DNA from: JBAXXL01 sp038206725
GTDB lineage: Bacteria; Bacteroidota; Ignavibacteria; Kapaibacteriales; UBA2268
Direction: 5' to 3'
Assembly: GCA_038206725.1 (NCBI GenBank)
Contig: JBBRAO010000011.1
Location: 11,670 to 75,669 of the forward strand
DNA length: 64,000 nt
How positions within the stretch are numbered: position 1 is the stretch's first letter; each line of letters opens with the position of its first letter. The position numbers and the translations under genes are program-made. Shown here one piece after another: positions 16,636 through 24,957 of this stretch. The notes beneath the pieces are model-generated. The model was not told the origin of the DNA and ran no database searches. It worked only from the letters and a program-made list of their open reading frames with translations.

Positions 16636-17110
16636 TCTAAGGACGAACAACATCAATTATATTTTCAGTATAACCGAAATTGTTATATAGGCAGTATAAG
16701 AATAATTATGCCAAACGACGTTTTACTGTCATATTGGCAAAATATCTGCTAAAATGGAAGTGGATGGGGAAGGGATTGTAAATTTGGCAAGAAATTTTGA
16801 ATTTTGAATGCGAAGAAGAAGAATTCCGTCAGGGATTCAATATCGGTAGTATAAGTTGAATATCAAAAGCAAAGTGCCGAAGTTACGAAATATGCTTTCC
16901 TGTCATAGAGCTTACACCCTGTGTTGGCATATTTCCGGCTTTCAGACTGCGAAGATGAATTCCCGATGCCTTCAGGAATGACGACCAAATCCTTTAATCC
17001 AAAAAATCCTTTAAATCTTGGTTCTGACAAAGAGAAGATGACTAAATTTTCGTTACCAAGCAGGACTTGGTAACGAGATTAAATTTTCTTTGAGTAGAAT
17101 TATAAAAAAA

Positions 17111-17141
17111 AGGAAACGCGAACATTAGGTTGGCGTTTCCT
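17111..17141 (-). terminator. Second hairpin terminator beyond tRNA-Ser
   Basis: Stem AGGAAACGC/GCGTTTCCT (9 bp) with a 13-nt loop, followed on the minus strand by a run of seven T. It lies 160 bp past the tRNA and could be a back-up terminator or end of an unrecognised transcript. Confidence 0.6.
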
Positions 17142-17270
17142 ATATTTTCCCTGCTTTTAGGGAATTGCTTTAGGGTTACTATATAGACAACTGAAAAGTC
17201 CATTTCTTTCTCTCGTGTAGAAAAATAAATGAAAATAGTGCAAAATAGTTTGAAAATGGTTGAAAACACA

Positions 17271-17301
17271 AAAAACTTCTTGCTTTCACAAGAAGTTTTT
17301 T
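17271..17301 (-). terminator. Terminator of tRNA-Ser
   Basis: Stem of 12 bp (arms AAAAACTTCTTG and CAAGAAGTTTTT) with a 6-nt loop, starting two bases past the 3' end of the tRNA gene on the minus strand and followed by T-rich sequence. Confidence 0.75.
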
Positions 17302-17302
17302 G

Positions 17303-17391
17303 TGGAGAAGGAGGGATTTGAACCCTCGATAGCAGTTTCCCACTATGCCGGTTTAGCAAACCGGTGCGTTCAGCCACTCCGCCACCTCTCC
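17303..17391 (-). tRNA. tRNA-Ser (anticodon GCU)
   Basis: An 89-nt class II tRNA. The acceptor stem is GGAGAGG paired with CTTCTCC (one G-U pair), the anticodon arm is CCGGT-TTGCTAA-ACCGG with anticodon GCT reading AGC/AGU, the T arm is GAGGG-TTCAAAT-CCCTC, and a long variable arm with ATAG/CTAT pairing marks it as serine. The CCA end is not encoded. The discriminator reads A, whereas G is the common base in bacterial tRNA-Ser. Confidence 0.95.
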
Positions 17392-17454
17392 GACATCTGT
17401 CACTTGGACAGATTTCAAAAATACTACTATTTTTTTAAATAGCAAAATTATTTT

Positions 17455-18963
17455 TTAACTATTCATAGTCAAGAAGAAATCCTGATTGGTTCTGGTATTC
17501 TTTAACTTGTTCAATAAGAATTCCATAGCCTCGACAGAGTTGAATTCGTTCAATATTTTTCTTAATATCCAAACGCGATTTATTTCTTCTCTATCGTATA
17601 GCAAATCTTCTCTTCTAGTACCTGAACGGTTGATGTCAATAGCAGGAAATACTCTGCGTTCCGATAGTTTCCTATCCAAAACTAATTCCATATTACCTGT
17701 TCCTTTGAACTCTTCAAAAATAACCTCGTCCATACGACTACCTGTTTCGACCAAAGCAGTAGCAATAATCGTCAGCGATCCACCGCGCTCAATATTACGA
17801 GCGGCGCCAAAGAAGCGTTTTGGTTTGTGCAATGCGTTCGCGTCCACACCACCCGATAAAATTTTACCGGAGTGAGGTACGACAGTATTATGCGCTCTTG
17901 CTAAACGGGTTATCGAGTCAAGTAATATAACTACGTCGTGACCGCTTTCTACCATACGTTTGGATTTTTCCAAAACCATATCGGCTACTTGGACGTGGCG
18001 ATCAGGGGGCTCGTCGAACGTTGAGGCCACCACTTCGGCTTGCACCGAACGTTCCATATCGGTAACCTCTTCCGGGCGTTCGTCTATCAAAAGCACGATT
18101 AACTTTACTTCGGGATGATTGGCTGAAATACTATTCGCCATATCTTTTAGAAGAATTGTTTTACCGGATTTTGGCGGGGAAACGATTAGACCTCTCTGCC
18201 CTTTACCAATAGGACATAGCATATCAACAACACGCATCGAATAACCGGTACGGGTTGTTTCTAAATGCAATCTTTGGTCAGGGAACAAAGGTTTAAGATT
18301 GTCAAAATTTACTCTATTTTTGATATCCTCTGGTGGAACAAAATTTACATTATCAATTTTTAAAAGCGCGTGGAATTTTTCGGATTCTTTTGGTGGGCGA
18401 ACTTCTCCTTCGATTGTGTCGCCGGTGCGAAGCCAAAATCTTTTTATTTGCGATGGAGACACATATACGTCATCAACGGATGATAGGTAATTATAGGCAG
18501 TTGAGCGCATAAAGCCATATCCATCGGTCATAACTTCCAATACACCGACGCATTTCAACGCCTTAGCTACAGGTACAACACCAACAACCGCGCCGGTCAA
18601 TCGCGTCTGAGCGATTTTTTGAATTAGGTCGTCGCGTGTTAAACCGGAATAATCAATAATACCGGATAAGCGAGCTAATCGGGTAATATCAACTATTCGG
18701 CGCGATTTCAAATCTTCCGTTTCAACCTGCAAAGTAAGCTCCTCGCGAGTTTGTTTTTCTTCATCGGTCTCGTCAAATTCGAATTCGGGTTCGTCCATCA
18801 TCATAAATGGAGCTTTTTCTTGTTTTTGTTTGTAGGGATTTTTTGATTTGGGTGGTCTGCCTTTAGCTGAGTAATTCCGTTTGGGTGGTTTTTCTATCAG
18901 TCCGGTGCCGTTTACTTCGACCAGGACTTGATCAACTACCGTTTTTCTTTTTCGATTCATCAT
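17455..18963 (-). CDS. rho: Transcription termination factor Rho
   Basis: 502 residues, longer than E. coli Rho (419) because of an N-terminal extension of about 80 residues: basic at first (KRNYSAKGRPPKSKNPYKQK), then acidic (DEPEFEFDETDEEKQ). After it come the Rho-N helical domain (~86-126), the cold-shock-like RNA-binding domain with GYGFMRS (149-153) and VYVSPSQIKRFWLRTGD, and the hexameric ATPase core with Walker A PPKSGKT (263-269), LIDERPEEVTDM and the Q/R-loop region near SGGVDANALHKPKRFFGAARN. Unstructured N-terminal insertions are common in Bacteroidetes Rho. It is a single gene facing away from the plus-strand operon at 19312. Confidence 0.97.
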   Translation of the reverse strand: MMNRKRKTVVDQVLVEVNGTGLIEKPPKRNYSAKGRPPKSKNPYKQKQEKAPFMMMDEPEFEFDETDEEKQTREELTLQVETEDLKSRRIVDITRLARLSGIIDYSGLTRDDLIQKIAQTRLTGAVVGVVPVAKALKCVGVLEVMTDGYGFMRSTAYNYLSSVDDVYVSPSQIKRFWLRTGDTIEGEVRPPKESEKFHALLKIDNVNFVPPEDIKNRVNFDNLKPLFPDQRLHLETTRTGYSMRVVDMLCPIGKGQRGLIVSPPKSGKTILLKDMANSISANHPEVKLIVLLIDERPEEVTDMERSVQAEVVASTFDEPPDRHVQVADMVLEKSKRMVESGHDVVILLDSITRLARAHNTVVPHSGKILSGGVDANALHKPKRFFGAARNIERGGSLTIIATALVETGSRMDEVIFEEFKGTGNMELVLDRKLSERRVFPAIDINRSGTRREDLLYDREEINRVWILRKILNEFNSVEAMEFLLNKLKNTRTNQDFFLTMNS

Positions 18964-19311
18964 AAGCTATCTCAAGGATGGATTTTTTTAAATTAGTTAC
19001 AAGGTTGGATTTTTATAAATAAGCATATAAAGATTAATTATTTAATTAATACTTAAGACTGATTAATAAATATTGTAAGACCTTTTTTTATGGAAAATAT
19101 TAAACAAAATGAAATTTATCACGTTTGGTATCGTCAAAACTAAGAATATTTACGGATTATACAAAATTTTATTTTAATTATTTTACCATTTGTGCATAAA
19201 ATCTAAAACTTTAAAATTTTTTATACTCACAATATCAATAAATTATCTGCTTAAGAATTCATTTTTTTTATAATATTTATATACTGTTTATACAATATTT
19301 TGGGTTTGCTT
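18964..19311. other. AT-rich divergent promoter region
   Basis: About 350 bp between rho (minus) and the YjbR-like gene (plus). Very AT-rich with no reading frame or hairpin of note; it must hold both promoters but I cannot place them with confidence. Confidence 0.5.
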
Positions 19312-19680
19312 ATGGATATCGAAATATTTAGGAATTATTGTCTGGGGAAAAAAGGCGTTAGCGAAGCCTTGCCTTTCGACGAAACGACATTAGTTTTTAA
19401 GGTAGGATCTAAGATATTTTCGCTTACAGATTTGGACGACAAACCATTTCGGTGCAATCTAAAATGCGACCCGGAAAGGGCTATTGACCTAAGGGAACAT
19501 TACAAATCCATCATACCCGGTTGGCATATGAATAAAGTGCATTGGAATACAGTAATAGCCGGTTCGGATATTGACCTGAAATTGTTCTATGAATTGGTTG
19601 ATCATTCTTATGAATTGGTTTTTAATAGCCTGAAAAAAGCTGAAAAATTAGCTATTACTGAAATACCAGATGAAAAATAA
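19312..19680 (+). CDS. MmcQ/YjbR family protein
   Basis: 122 residues from the ATG at 19312; a TTG at 19300 would add four residues without better signals. The MmcQ/YjbR fold pattern is present: GVSEALPFDETTLVFKVGSKIFSLTDLDDKPFRCNLKCDPERAIDLREHY, followed by PGWHMNKVHWNTVIAGSDI. These small cytoplasmic proteins have a cystatin-like DNA-binding fold, but their role is not established. Its end overlaps the LpxR-like gene by 11 bp, so it leads the plus-strand operon. Confidence 0.85.
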   Translation: MDIEIFRNYCLGKKGVSEALPFDETTLVFKVGSKIFSLTDLDDKPFRCNLKCDPERAIDLREHYKSIIPGWHMNKVHWNTVIAGSDIDLKLFYELVDHSYELVFNSLKKAEKLAITEIPDEK

Positions 19681-20599
19681 AATCATATTATCTTTGATAT
19701 TTTTTTCCTCTTTTATTCCGCTTTCGGCGGAAAACTACGTTATATTAAATTATGATAACGATATGGTTTTTAACACTGATTATTATTATTCGCAAGGTAT
19801 TTCCTTGGGGTATCGGAGCCACGGATTAAATTCGTTGGCAAACAAAATATTTCCCGGTGTTTTCGGAGAAAGGATTACAGAGATAACCTTGAATCATAAA
19901 ATCTTCACTCCTACAAGTATAACCGGCGATAGTTTATCGGATTTCGACAGGCCTTATGCGGGATTATTATACCTGGATTTTAAACAAGAGCAAACCAATA
20001 AAAATTCAAATACAAAGCTTAATTTTGAGTTGCTTTTCGGGGTTATAGGACCGCTCGCCGGTGGTTACGAAGTGCAATCTTTCATACACCGCCAAACCAA
20101 AAAAGCTCCTATACCAAAGGGTTGGAATTACCAAATATCAAATGGTTTATTATTGGATGCTTCCGCGCAGATTGAGCATTTGGCAAAACTCAATACTTCT
20201 ATAGAAAATATAACAACTACATCAATTGAATTGGGAACTCTCTATTCAAATGTAACTTTAGGTTCAAAACTGAGGTTAGGTTTTTTGGACGAATATTTCG
20301 ATTCCAATGATTTAACTTTAGGAAAAGATGACCAAGATTGGGTCGCTTTTTTAGTAACCGAAGCATTATTAAAAGTGAATTTCTACAACTCTACCCTATT
20401 AGGGAATTTCTTTTTTGAAAATAGTCCGATGGTATTATCGTATAAAGATATGAAATTACTAACGGTTAATATATCGGCTGATTTGGTTTTAGCCTACAAA
20501 TCAAGCCGAATGGAATTAGGTTGCGAATATGCCTCAAGGGAATTTGATGGAGGACGAAACCACGTCTGGTTTACAATAAAATATATACAAAAAATATAG
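19670..20599 (+). CDS. LpxR-like lipid A deacylase (DUF2219) family outer membrane protein
   Basis: 309 residues with a signal peptide (1-20, ending LSAEN). The LpxR pattern is visible: YDNDMVFNTDYYYSQGISLGYRSHG, FDRPYAGLLYLDF, LFGVIGPLAGGYEVQSFIHRQ and PKGWNYQISNGLLLDAS. LpxR is a 12-strand outer-membrane barrel that removes the 3'-linked acyloxyacyl chain of lipid A. The Asn and Asp of the first motif and the later His region are in place, but the family has divergent members, so activity is inferred. It lies in a run with kdsA, a Kdo (LPS core) enzyme, which suits an LPS-related role. Confidence 0.8.
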   Translation: MKNKIILSLIFFSSFIPLSAENYVILNYDNDMVFNTDYYYSQGISLGYRSHGLNSLANKIFPGVFGERITEITLNHKIFTPTSITGDSLSDFDRPYAGLLYLDFKQEQTNKNSNTKLNFELLFGVIGPLAGGYEVQSFIHRQTKKAPIPKGWNYQISNGLLLDASAQIEHLAKLNTSIENITTTSIELGTLYSNVTLGSKLRLGFLDEYFDSNDLTLGKDDQDWVAFLVTEALLKVNFYNSTLLGNFFFENSPMVLSYKDMKLLTVNISADLVLAYKSSRMELGCEYASREFDGGRNHVWFTIKYIQKI

Positions 20600-20608
20600 G
20601 AAAACATA

Positions 20609-21547
20609 ATGGTAAATTTTGAAATTATCGAAAAGGCTCATAAACGAATTGCTCAGCAAATTCATCGAACTCCCGTAATGAGCTGTCAAACAATAAACGA
20701 TCTCACAGGCTGTGAAATACTTTTTAAGTGCGAAAATTTCCAGAAGGTGGGTGCTTTCAAATTCCGCGGTGCTTCGAATGCCGTTCTATCGCTCACAGAC
20801 GAACAAGCAAAGCGCGGTGTCGCAACTCATTCCTCCGGTAATCACGCTCAAGCATTGGCTCTTGCCGCACGAATGCGAGGCATTCCTGCGACCATCGTTA
20901 TGCCCAATAATGCCCCTACAGTAAAAATTGACGCTGTCCGTGGTTATGGTGCCGAGATAGTTTTCTGCGAACCAACATTAGAAGCGCGCGAAACAACATT
21001 GAATAAAGTTATCGAGGGGAAGGGTTCTTACGTGATACATCCATATAATAATTTTGAAGTTATCGCCGGACAGGGAACAGCCGTAAAAGAGCTAATCGAA
21101 GATTATGGTATATTCGACATTATTATGACTCCCGTCGGTGGCGGCGGATTGTTATCGGGTTCCGCAATTTCAGCAAAAGCCCTTTGTCCTGATTGCGAAG
21201 TAATCGCCGCTGAACCAAAAGGAGCCGACGACGCTTATCGTTCATTCAAAGCCGGATATATCATACCACAGCCCGGTCCAAATACAATTTGCGATGGACT
21301 ACTGACTTCACTCGGTGATAAAACATTCGCTATAATAATAAAGAATGTGGATGACATAATTACAGTTGATGATGATATAATAAAAGAGGCTATGAAACTG
21401 ACTTGGGAAAGGATGAAGATTGTTATTGAGCCTTCGAGTGCTGTTTGCTTAGCCGCAATATTGGATAATAAAAAACGTTTCATTGGAAAACGCGTCGGTA
21501 TAGTTATATCGGGCGGAAATGTTGATTTTTCACGTAAATTTGGATAG
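20609..21547 (+). CDS. PLP-dependent threonine/serine dehydratase or serine racemase
   Basis: 312 residues, fold type II PLP enzyme of the threonine ammonia-lyase group. The Schiff-base Lys is in VGAFKFRGASNAV (Lys51), the substrate loop in THSSGNHAQALA, and the phosphate-binding glycine loop in PVGGGGLLSG (about 175-184). There is no C-terminal ACT domain, so it is the catabolic or racemase-like short form, not feedback-regulated biosynthetic IlvA. Activity on Ser or Thr cannot be separated by sequence alone. It starts 9 bp after the LpxR-like gene and ends 3 bp before kdsA. Confidence 0.9.
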   Translation: MVNFEIIEKAHKRIAQQIHRTPVMSCQTINDLTGCEILFKCENFQKVGAFKFRGASNAVLSLTDEQAKRGVATHSSGNHAQALALAARMRGIPATIVMPNNAPTVKIDAVRGYGAEIVFCEPTLEARETTLNKVIEGKGSYVIHPYNNFEVIAGQGTAVKELIEDYGIFDIIMTPVGGGGLLSGSAISAKALCPDCEVIAAEPKGADDAYRSFKAGYIIPQPGPNTICDGLLTSLGDKTFAIIIKNVDDIITVDDDIIKEAMKLTWERMKIVIEPSSAVCLAAILDNKKRFIGKRVGIVISGGNVDFSRKFG

Positions 21548-21550
21548 ATT

Positions 21551-22324
21551 ATGATTTTTATAGCAGGACCTTGTTTAGCGGAATCTCGCGAAATGCTTAT
21601 GCAGACCGCAGAGGAACTTAGCGTTATTTTTTCCGCATATCCCGAACACCGCTTTATATTTAAAGCATCATATAGAAAAGCAAATAGAACAAGTGCCGAT
21701 TCTTTCACCGGTGTTGGTGACGAAACCGCTTTGTCTTGGATAAAAGAAGTTGGTGAAAAATATGAGGTTGAAACCATTACCGATATCCATTCCGTGGAAG
21801 ATGCCAATTTAGCCGCAAAGTATGTTTCAATTTTGCAGATACCCGCCTTCCTCGCAAGACAAACCGATCTCATCACCGCCGCGGCAAAAACCGGATTGCC
21901 TATGAATATAAAAAAGGGACAGTTTATGGCGGCGGAAGATATGGGGAAAGCCGCTAAGAAAGCCAAAGTATCAGGTTGTAACGATATTTGGCTGACCGAA
22001 CGGGGAACATTCTTCGGATACCACGATTTGGTGGTTGATTTTAGAAATATACTGATAATGAAGCAATTAGGCTATCCGGTAATTTACGATGCCACACATT
22101 CTGTTCAGCAACCTTCTATCGGTGAATGTTCCGGCGGAAATCGTGAATTTGCCCGTCAGTTGGCAATGGCGGCTGTCGCTTGCAGAGTGGATGGAATATT
22201 TTTTGAAACACACCCCGACCCTTCAAAAGCACTTTGCGACAAAGAAACACAATTGCCATTGAGCGAAGCTCGCAGTTTCGTCTGCGACATTATTGAATTG
22301 AACAATCATTTTCTTAATAAATAG
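21551..22324 (+). CDS. kdsA: 3-deoxy-8-phosphooctulonate synthase (KdsA)
   Basis: 257 residues. Condenses phosphoenolpyruvate with arabinose-5-phosphate to Kdo-8-phosphate for the LPS inner core. Visible are AGPCLAES at the N-terminus, FKASYRKANRTSADSF, the LTERGTFFGYHDLVVDFRNI region and YDATHSVQQPS. The Cys in AGPC is the metal ligand of the metal-dependent class (Aquifex type), where E. coli KdsA has Asn, so this is probably a metal-dependent enzyme. Its presence implies Kdo-containing LPS and thus an outer membrane. Confidence 0.95.
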   Translation: MIFIAGPCLAESREMLMQTAEELSVIFSAYPEHRFIFKASYRKANRTSADSFTGVGDETALSWIKEVGEKYEVETITDIHSVEDANLAAKYVSILQIPAFLARQTDLITAAAKTGLPMNIKKGQFMAAEDMGKAAKKAKVSGCNDIWLTERGTFFGYHDLVVDFRNILIMKQLGYPVIYDATHSVQQPSIGECSGGNREFARQLAMAAVACRVDGIFFETHPDPSKALCDKETQLPLSEARSFVCDIIELNNHFLNK

Positions 22325-22333
22325 ATAAATAAT

Positions 22334-23137
22334 ATGAAAATTATTTCTTGGAATATCAATGGATTACGTTCTATCAACGGGCAAAATCCGACACGCCATT
22401 TTGATGAAGTCTTTCACGAAAATAGACTTTTTCCTTATATCGAAAGCCAAAATCCTGATATAATATGTTTACAGGAAACAAAAGCGGAGCTTGAACAAAT
22501 TAACGAAGAGTTGCGCACCCCGCCGAATTATTCCGGTTGGTACCACTCCTGCCGTAGAAAAAAGGGATACAGTGGAGTTGCCACTTATAGCAAAATCCAA
22601 GCTGTTTCCGTCAATAATCACATCGGGATAGAGAAATTTGACGAGGAAGGACGGATAATTGAAATGGATTTCGGCTATTTCGTTTTATTTAACGTGTATT
22701 TCCCAAATGGTACTTCAGGCGACCATAGAGTAGATTATAAGATCGCGTTTTACGATGAACTCTTTAATCACGCCGAAAGTCTTCGCAAATCAGGTAAAAA
22801 CATCATCATCTGCGGCGATTATAATACAGCCCACCACCCTATTGATTTGGCTAATCCAAAGCAAAATGAGATGAATTCCGGATTCTTGCCGATTGAGCGA
22901 AAAAAAATGGATTGGGTTGAAAGTCTTGGTTATGTTGACGTTTACCGCCAATTTGAGGAAGGACCTAACAATTATACTTGGTGGAGTAATCGCGCACGCG
23001 CAAGAGAGAACAACGTTGGCTGGCGCATTGATTACTTCTTTGTAAATAAAGAATTTATGCCGAGAGTTAAAGATTGCTATCACCAAACCGGTATGATGGG
23101 TTCCGACCACTGCCCTATTGTGCTGGAAATAGAATGA
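22334..23137 (+). CDS. xth: Exodeoxyribonuclease III (AP endonuclease)
   Basis: 267 residues, the usual size of the ExoIII/APE1 family that cleaves abasic sites and removes 3' blocking groups in base excision repair. Motifs run in order: SWNINGLRS with the metal-binding Asn, CLQETKAE with the catalytic Glu, GDYNTAHHPIDLANPKQN with the Asp-Asn pair, RIDYFFVN, and the terminal GSDHCPI with the catalytic His. It begins 9 bp after kdsA, last gene of a packed run from 19312. Confidence 0.95.
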   Translation: MKIISWNINGLRSINGQNPTRHFDEVFHENRLFPYIESQNPDIICLQETKAELEQINEELRTPPNYSGWYHSCRRKKGYSGVATYSKIQAVSVNNHIGIEKFDEEGRIIEMDFGYFVLFNVYFPNGTSGDHRVDYKIAFYDELFNHAESLRKSGKNIIICGDYNTAHHPIDLANPKQNEMNSGFLPIERKKMDWVESLGYVDVYRQFEEGPNNYTWWSNRARARENNVGWRIDYFFVNKEFMPRVKDCYHQTGMMGSDHCPIVLEIE

Positions 23138-23266
23138 TGGTGATTTAATTATACCGAATTCGGTAGAATTAGAAATCAATACCCAAAATTTTACTTCACC
23201 CGAATTAGAGGGAATTAAAAAAATGCTAATTTTGCATACTTAAATATATTATAACTAGGAAGCACA

Positions 23267-23650
23267 ATGAATAACGAATTAACAAGCGTAGAGGAATTCC
23301 ACACTAAGTTTTTAGTAAATTTGGAGCATACACCTTGTATTCCAAAGGAAAGAACCGATCTCAGGGTGTCGTTGATACAGGAAGAATTGAACGAGCTTAA
23401 AGACGCAATCGCCGACAACAATATGGTCGAAGTACTAGACGCGTTGGTTGATTTGCAGTACGTACTATCCGGCACAGTTTTGGAATTCGGATTACAGCAC
23501 ATATTCGATGATGCTTTCCGCGAAGTTCACTCAAGCAATATGACCAAATTGGATGCCGCGGGCAACCCAATTTTCCGTGAAGACGGCAAGGTAATGAAAT
23601 CGGAACTGTGGAGACCACCAAACCTGAAACAGTTTTTGGAAAAAGAATAA
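23267..23650 (+). CDS. MazG-like nucleoside triphosphate pyrophosphohydrolase
   Basis: 127 residues of the all-alpha NTP-PPase superfamily. The metal-binding pattern EExxE followed by ExxD is present in LIQEELNELKDAIADNNMVEVLDALVDLQYV. The tail SSNMTKLDAAGNPIFREDGKVMKSELWRPPNL is that of phage- and bacteria-encoded phosphoribosyl-ATP pyrophosphohydrolase-like members with the Lys-containing C-terminal strand. The usual role is hydrolysis of non-canonical or excess NTPs to NMP and PPi. It has its own promoter region and is followed directly by the first 67-bp repeat. Confidence 0.88.
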   Translation: MNNELTSVEEFHTKFLVNLEHTPCIPKERTDLRVSLIQEELNELKDAIADNNMVEVLDALVDLQYVLSGTVLEFGLQHIFDDAFREVHSSNMTKLDAAGNPIFREDGKVMKSELWRPPNLKQFLEKE

Positions 23651-23658
23651 ACAAAATA

Positions 23659-23725
23659 GCAAAGACTATTGTTTATATAGAAATTATAATTAATTTTGCT
23701 CTATCATTTACCGAGAATACGTAGG
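23659..23725 (+). repeat. Direct repeat copy 1 flanking rhuM remnant
   Basis: 67 bp that align without gaps to 24697-24763 with six differences (61 of 67 identical). It begins nine bases after the MazG-like stop codon. The conserved end is ttaccgagaatacgtagg. No hairpin or coding sense is seen in it. Confidence 0.85.
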
Positions 23726-23861
23726 TGGATGGAGATAGCGTTAAATTTATGATAAGCTCTCAAAAAAATTACAAACAAAAGCAATTACAAAAAACTACAT
23801 TGGTACTAACTAAAACAATAACTTTGCTTTTCTAAATTGGTGATAAAGTGAATTAAAAAAT

Positions 23862-24676
23862 ATGAACAACGGCGAAATAATATTATACAAAAACCCCGAA
23901 GGCAATATCAAAATTGATGTGCGCTTGGATGAAGAAAGCGTTTGGCTGACACAAGACCAATTGGCAACCTTGTTCGGTAAGGCAAAATCTACCATAAATG
24001 AACATATTAAAAATGTTTACGAAGAACAAGAGTTAGAAGAAACAACCACAATAAAGAAATTCGGAATTTCCGAATTTCAGCAGAAAGCCCCTTTTTACTA
24101 CAACCTTGACGTGATAATATCTGTTGGTTACAGGGTAAAATCGCCGCAAGGCTCACAATTCCGAATTTGGGCTACTCAGAGGTTGAAAGAATACCTTATC
24201 AAAGGTTTCGCACTGAACGATGACCGCTTTAAAAGTGGTAACTCAATGAATTATTTCAACGAATTGCAGGAACGCATTCGGGAAATCCGCCTTTCAGAAC
24301 GTTTCTTCTATCAGAAAATAAAAGACATTTACACTACCAGTATTGACTACGAGCCCAAAGACGAAAAGACAGTTGAATTTTTCAAAGTTATTCAAAACAA
24401 ACTTTGGTTGAACAATATTTGGCGTTTGCCGAAACAATGGCACAACAGCGCACACCAATGTATATGATAGATTGGATTCAACGATTAGACAGCATATTGC
24501 AACTCAATGGCAGAGAAATACTAACGCACGCGGGAAAAATCAGCCACGAAATGGCATTAGAAAAATCAACCGAAGAGTTTGAAAAATATAAAACAGCTCA
24601 AAAGATGATTGAGATTGAACAGAGCTTAAAAGAGATTGAAAAAGATATAAAGAAACTCGAAAAGACGACGAAATAA
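23862..24676 (+). pseudogene. RhuM family protein, broken by internal deletion
   Basis: Two frames together match the RhuM/virulence-protein family. The first (23862-24467) gives the normal N-terminal part: GEIILYKNPEGNIKIDVRLDEESVWLTQDQLATLFGK with a helix-turn-helix and YRVKSPQGSQFRIWATQRLKEYLIKGFALND. After VEFFKVIQNKLW, near 24400, the frame changes. The second frame continues as QYLAFAETMAQQRTPMYMIDW... to the end at 24676, the usual RhuM C-terminus. About 65-70 residues normally between these parts (with the HTAAE and SDVSIAKNYLSE region) are absent, so a deletion with loss of frame is likelier than a sequencing slip. The first frame alone would give a truncated 201-residue protein. RhuM genes are typical passengers of restriction-modification and genomic islands. 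Confidence 0.8.
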
Positions 24677-24696
24677 ATTTTACCCCAAAATAAAAC

Positions 24697-24763
24697 GCAA
24701 AGACTATTGTTTATTATGAAATTATCATTAATTTTGCTTTATCATTTACCGAGAGTACGTAGG
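24697..24763 (+). repeat. Direct repeat copy 2 flanking rhuM remnant
   Basis: Partner of 23659-23725, 21 bases after the rhuM stop codon. The two copies are about 1.04 kb apart and enclose the whole rhuM remnant, as would result from a duplication or an insertion with a long target duplication. Confidence 0.85.
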
Positions 24764-24957
24764 GAAATGAAAATTGCAACTCTAAGATACGTGATATTGC
24801 CTTTTTTTGATGGAAAAGCGAAATAACAGCAATACCTTCAATAAGAGCTATTGCGTGAATATTTGAGTTATCGAGCAAGTAGATGTAAGACAATGACACA
24901 AATTTTAAATGTTGTTGCAGAAATTATTGTTGAATATATGTAAAAAACTGACAAGAT

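Larger units (their letters stand above)
16636..17302. other. Gene-poor stretch with two sigma-54-like motifs and hairpins
   Basis: About 660 bp without a credible coding frame. The plus strand carries TTGGCA-N7-TGCT at 16734-16750 and TTGGCA-N7-CGGCT at about 16925-16941; in both the GG and GC doublets are spaced by 10 bases as in sigma-54 promoters. Words such as agtataag and ctgtcat occur beside each, so the two parts may be a decayed duplication. A 9-bp inverted repeat GAAATATGC/GCATATTTC joins 16887-16895 with 16927-16935. Two terminators (17111-17141 and 17271-17301) close the region toward the tRNA. Confidence 0.4.

Noticed and set aside
17042..17377. 111-residue open frame over the tRNA gene
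   Set aside because: It runs through tRNA-Ser and two terminators; its residues match no protein and the tRNA call is much stronger.
21235..21966. 243-residue antisense frame across the PLP enzyme and kdsA
   Set aside because: It is a shadow of two well-supported plus-strand genes; its composition (Ser/Ile/Phe-rich) is typical of antisense frames.
24714..24899. Minus-strand 61-residue frame between rhuM and the methylase
   Set aside because: It lies over the second 67-bp repeat and nothing suggests translation: no ribosome-binding signal and no family resemblance.
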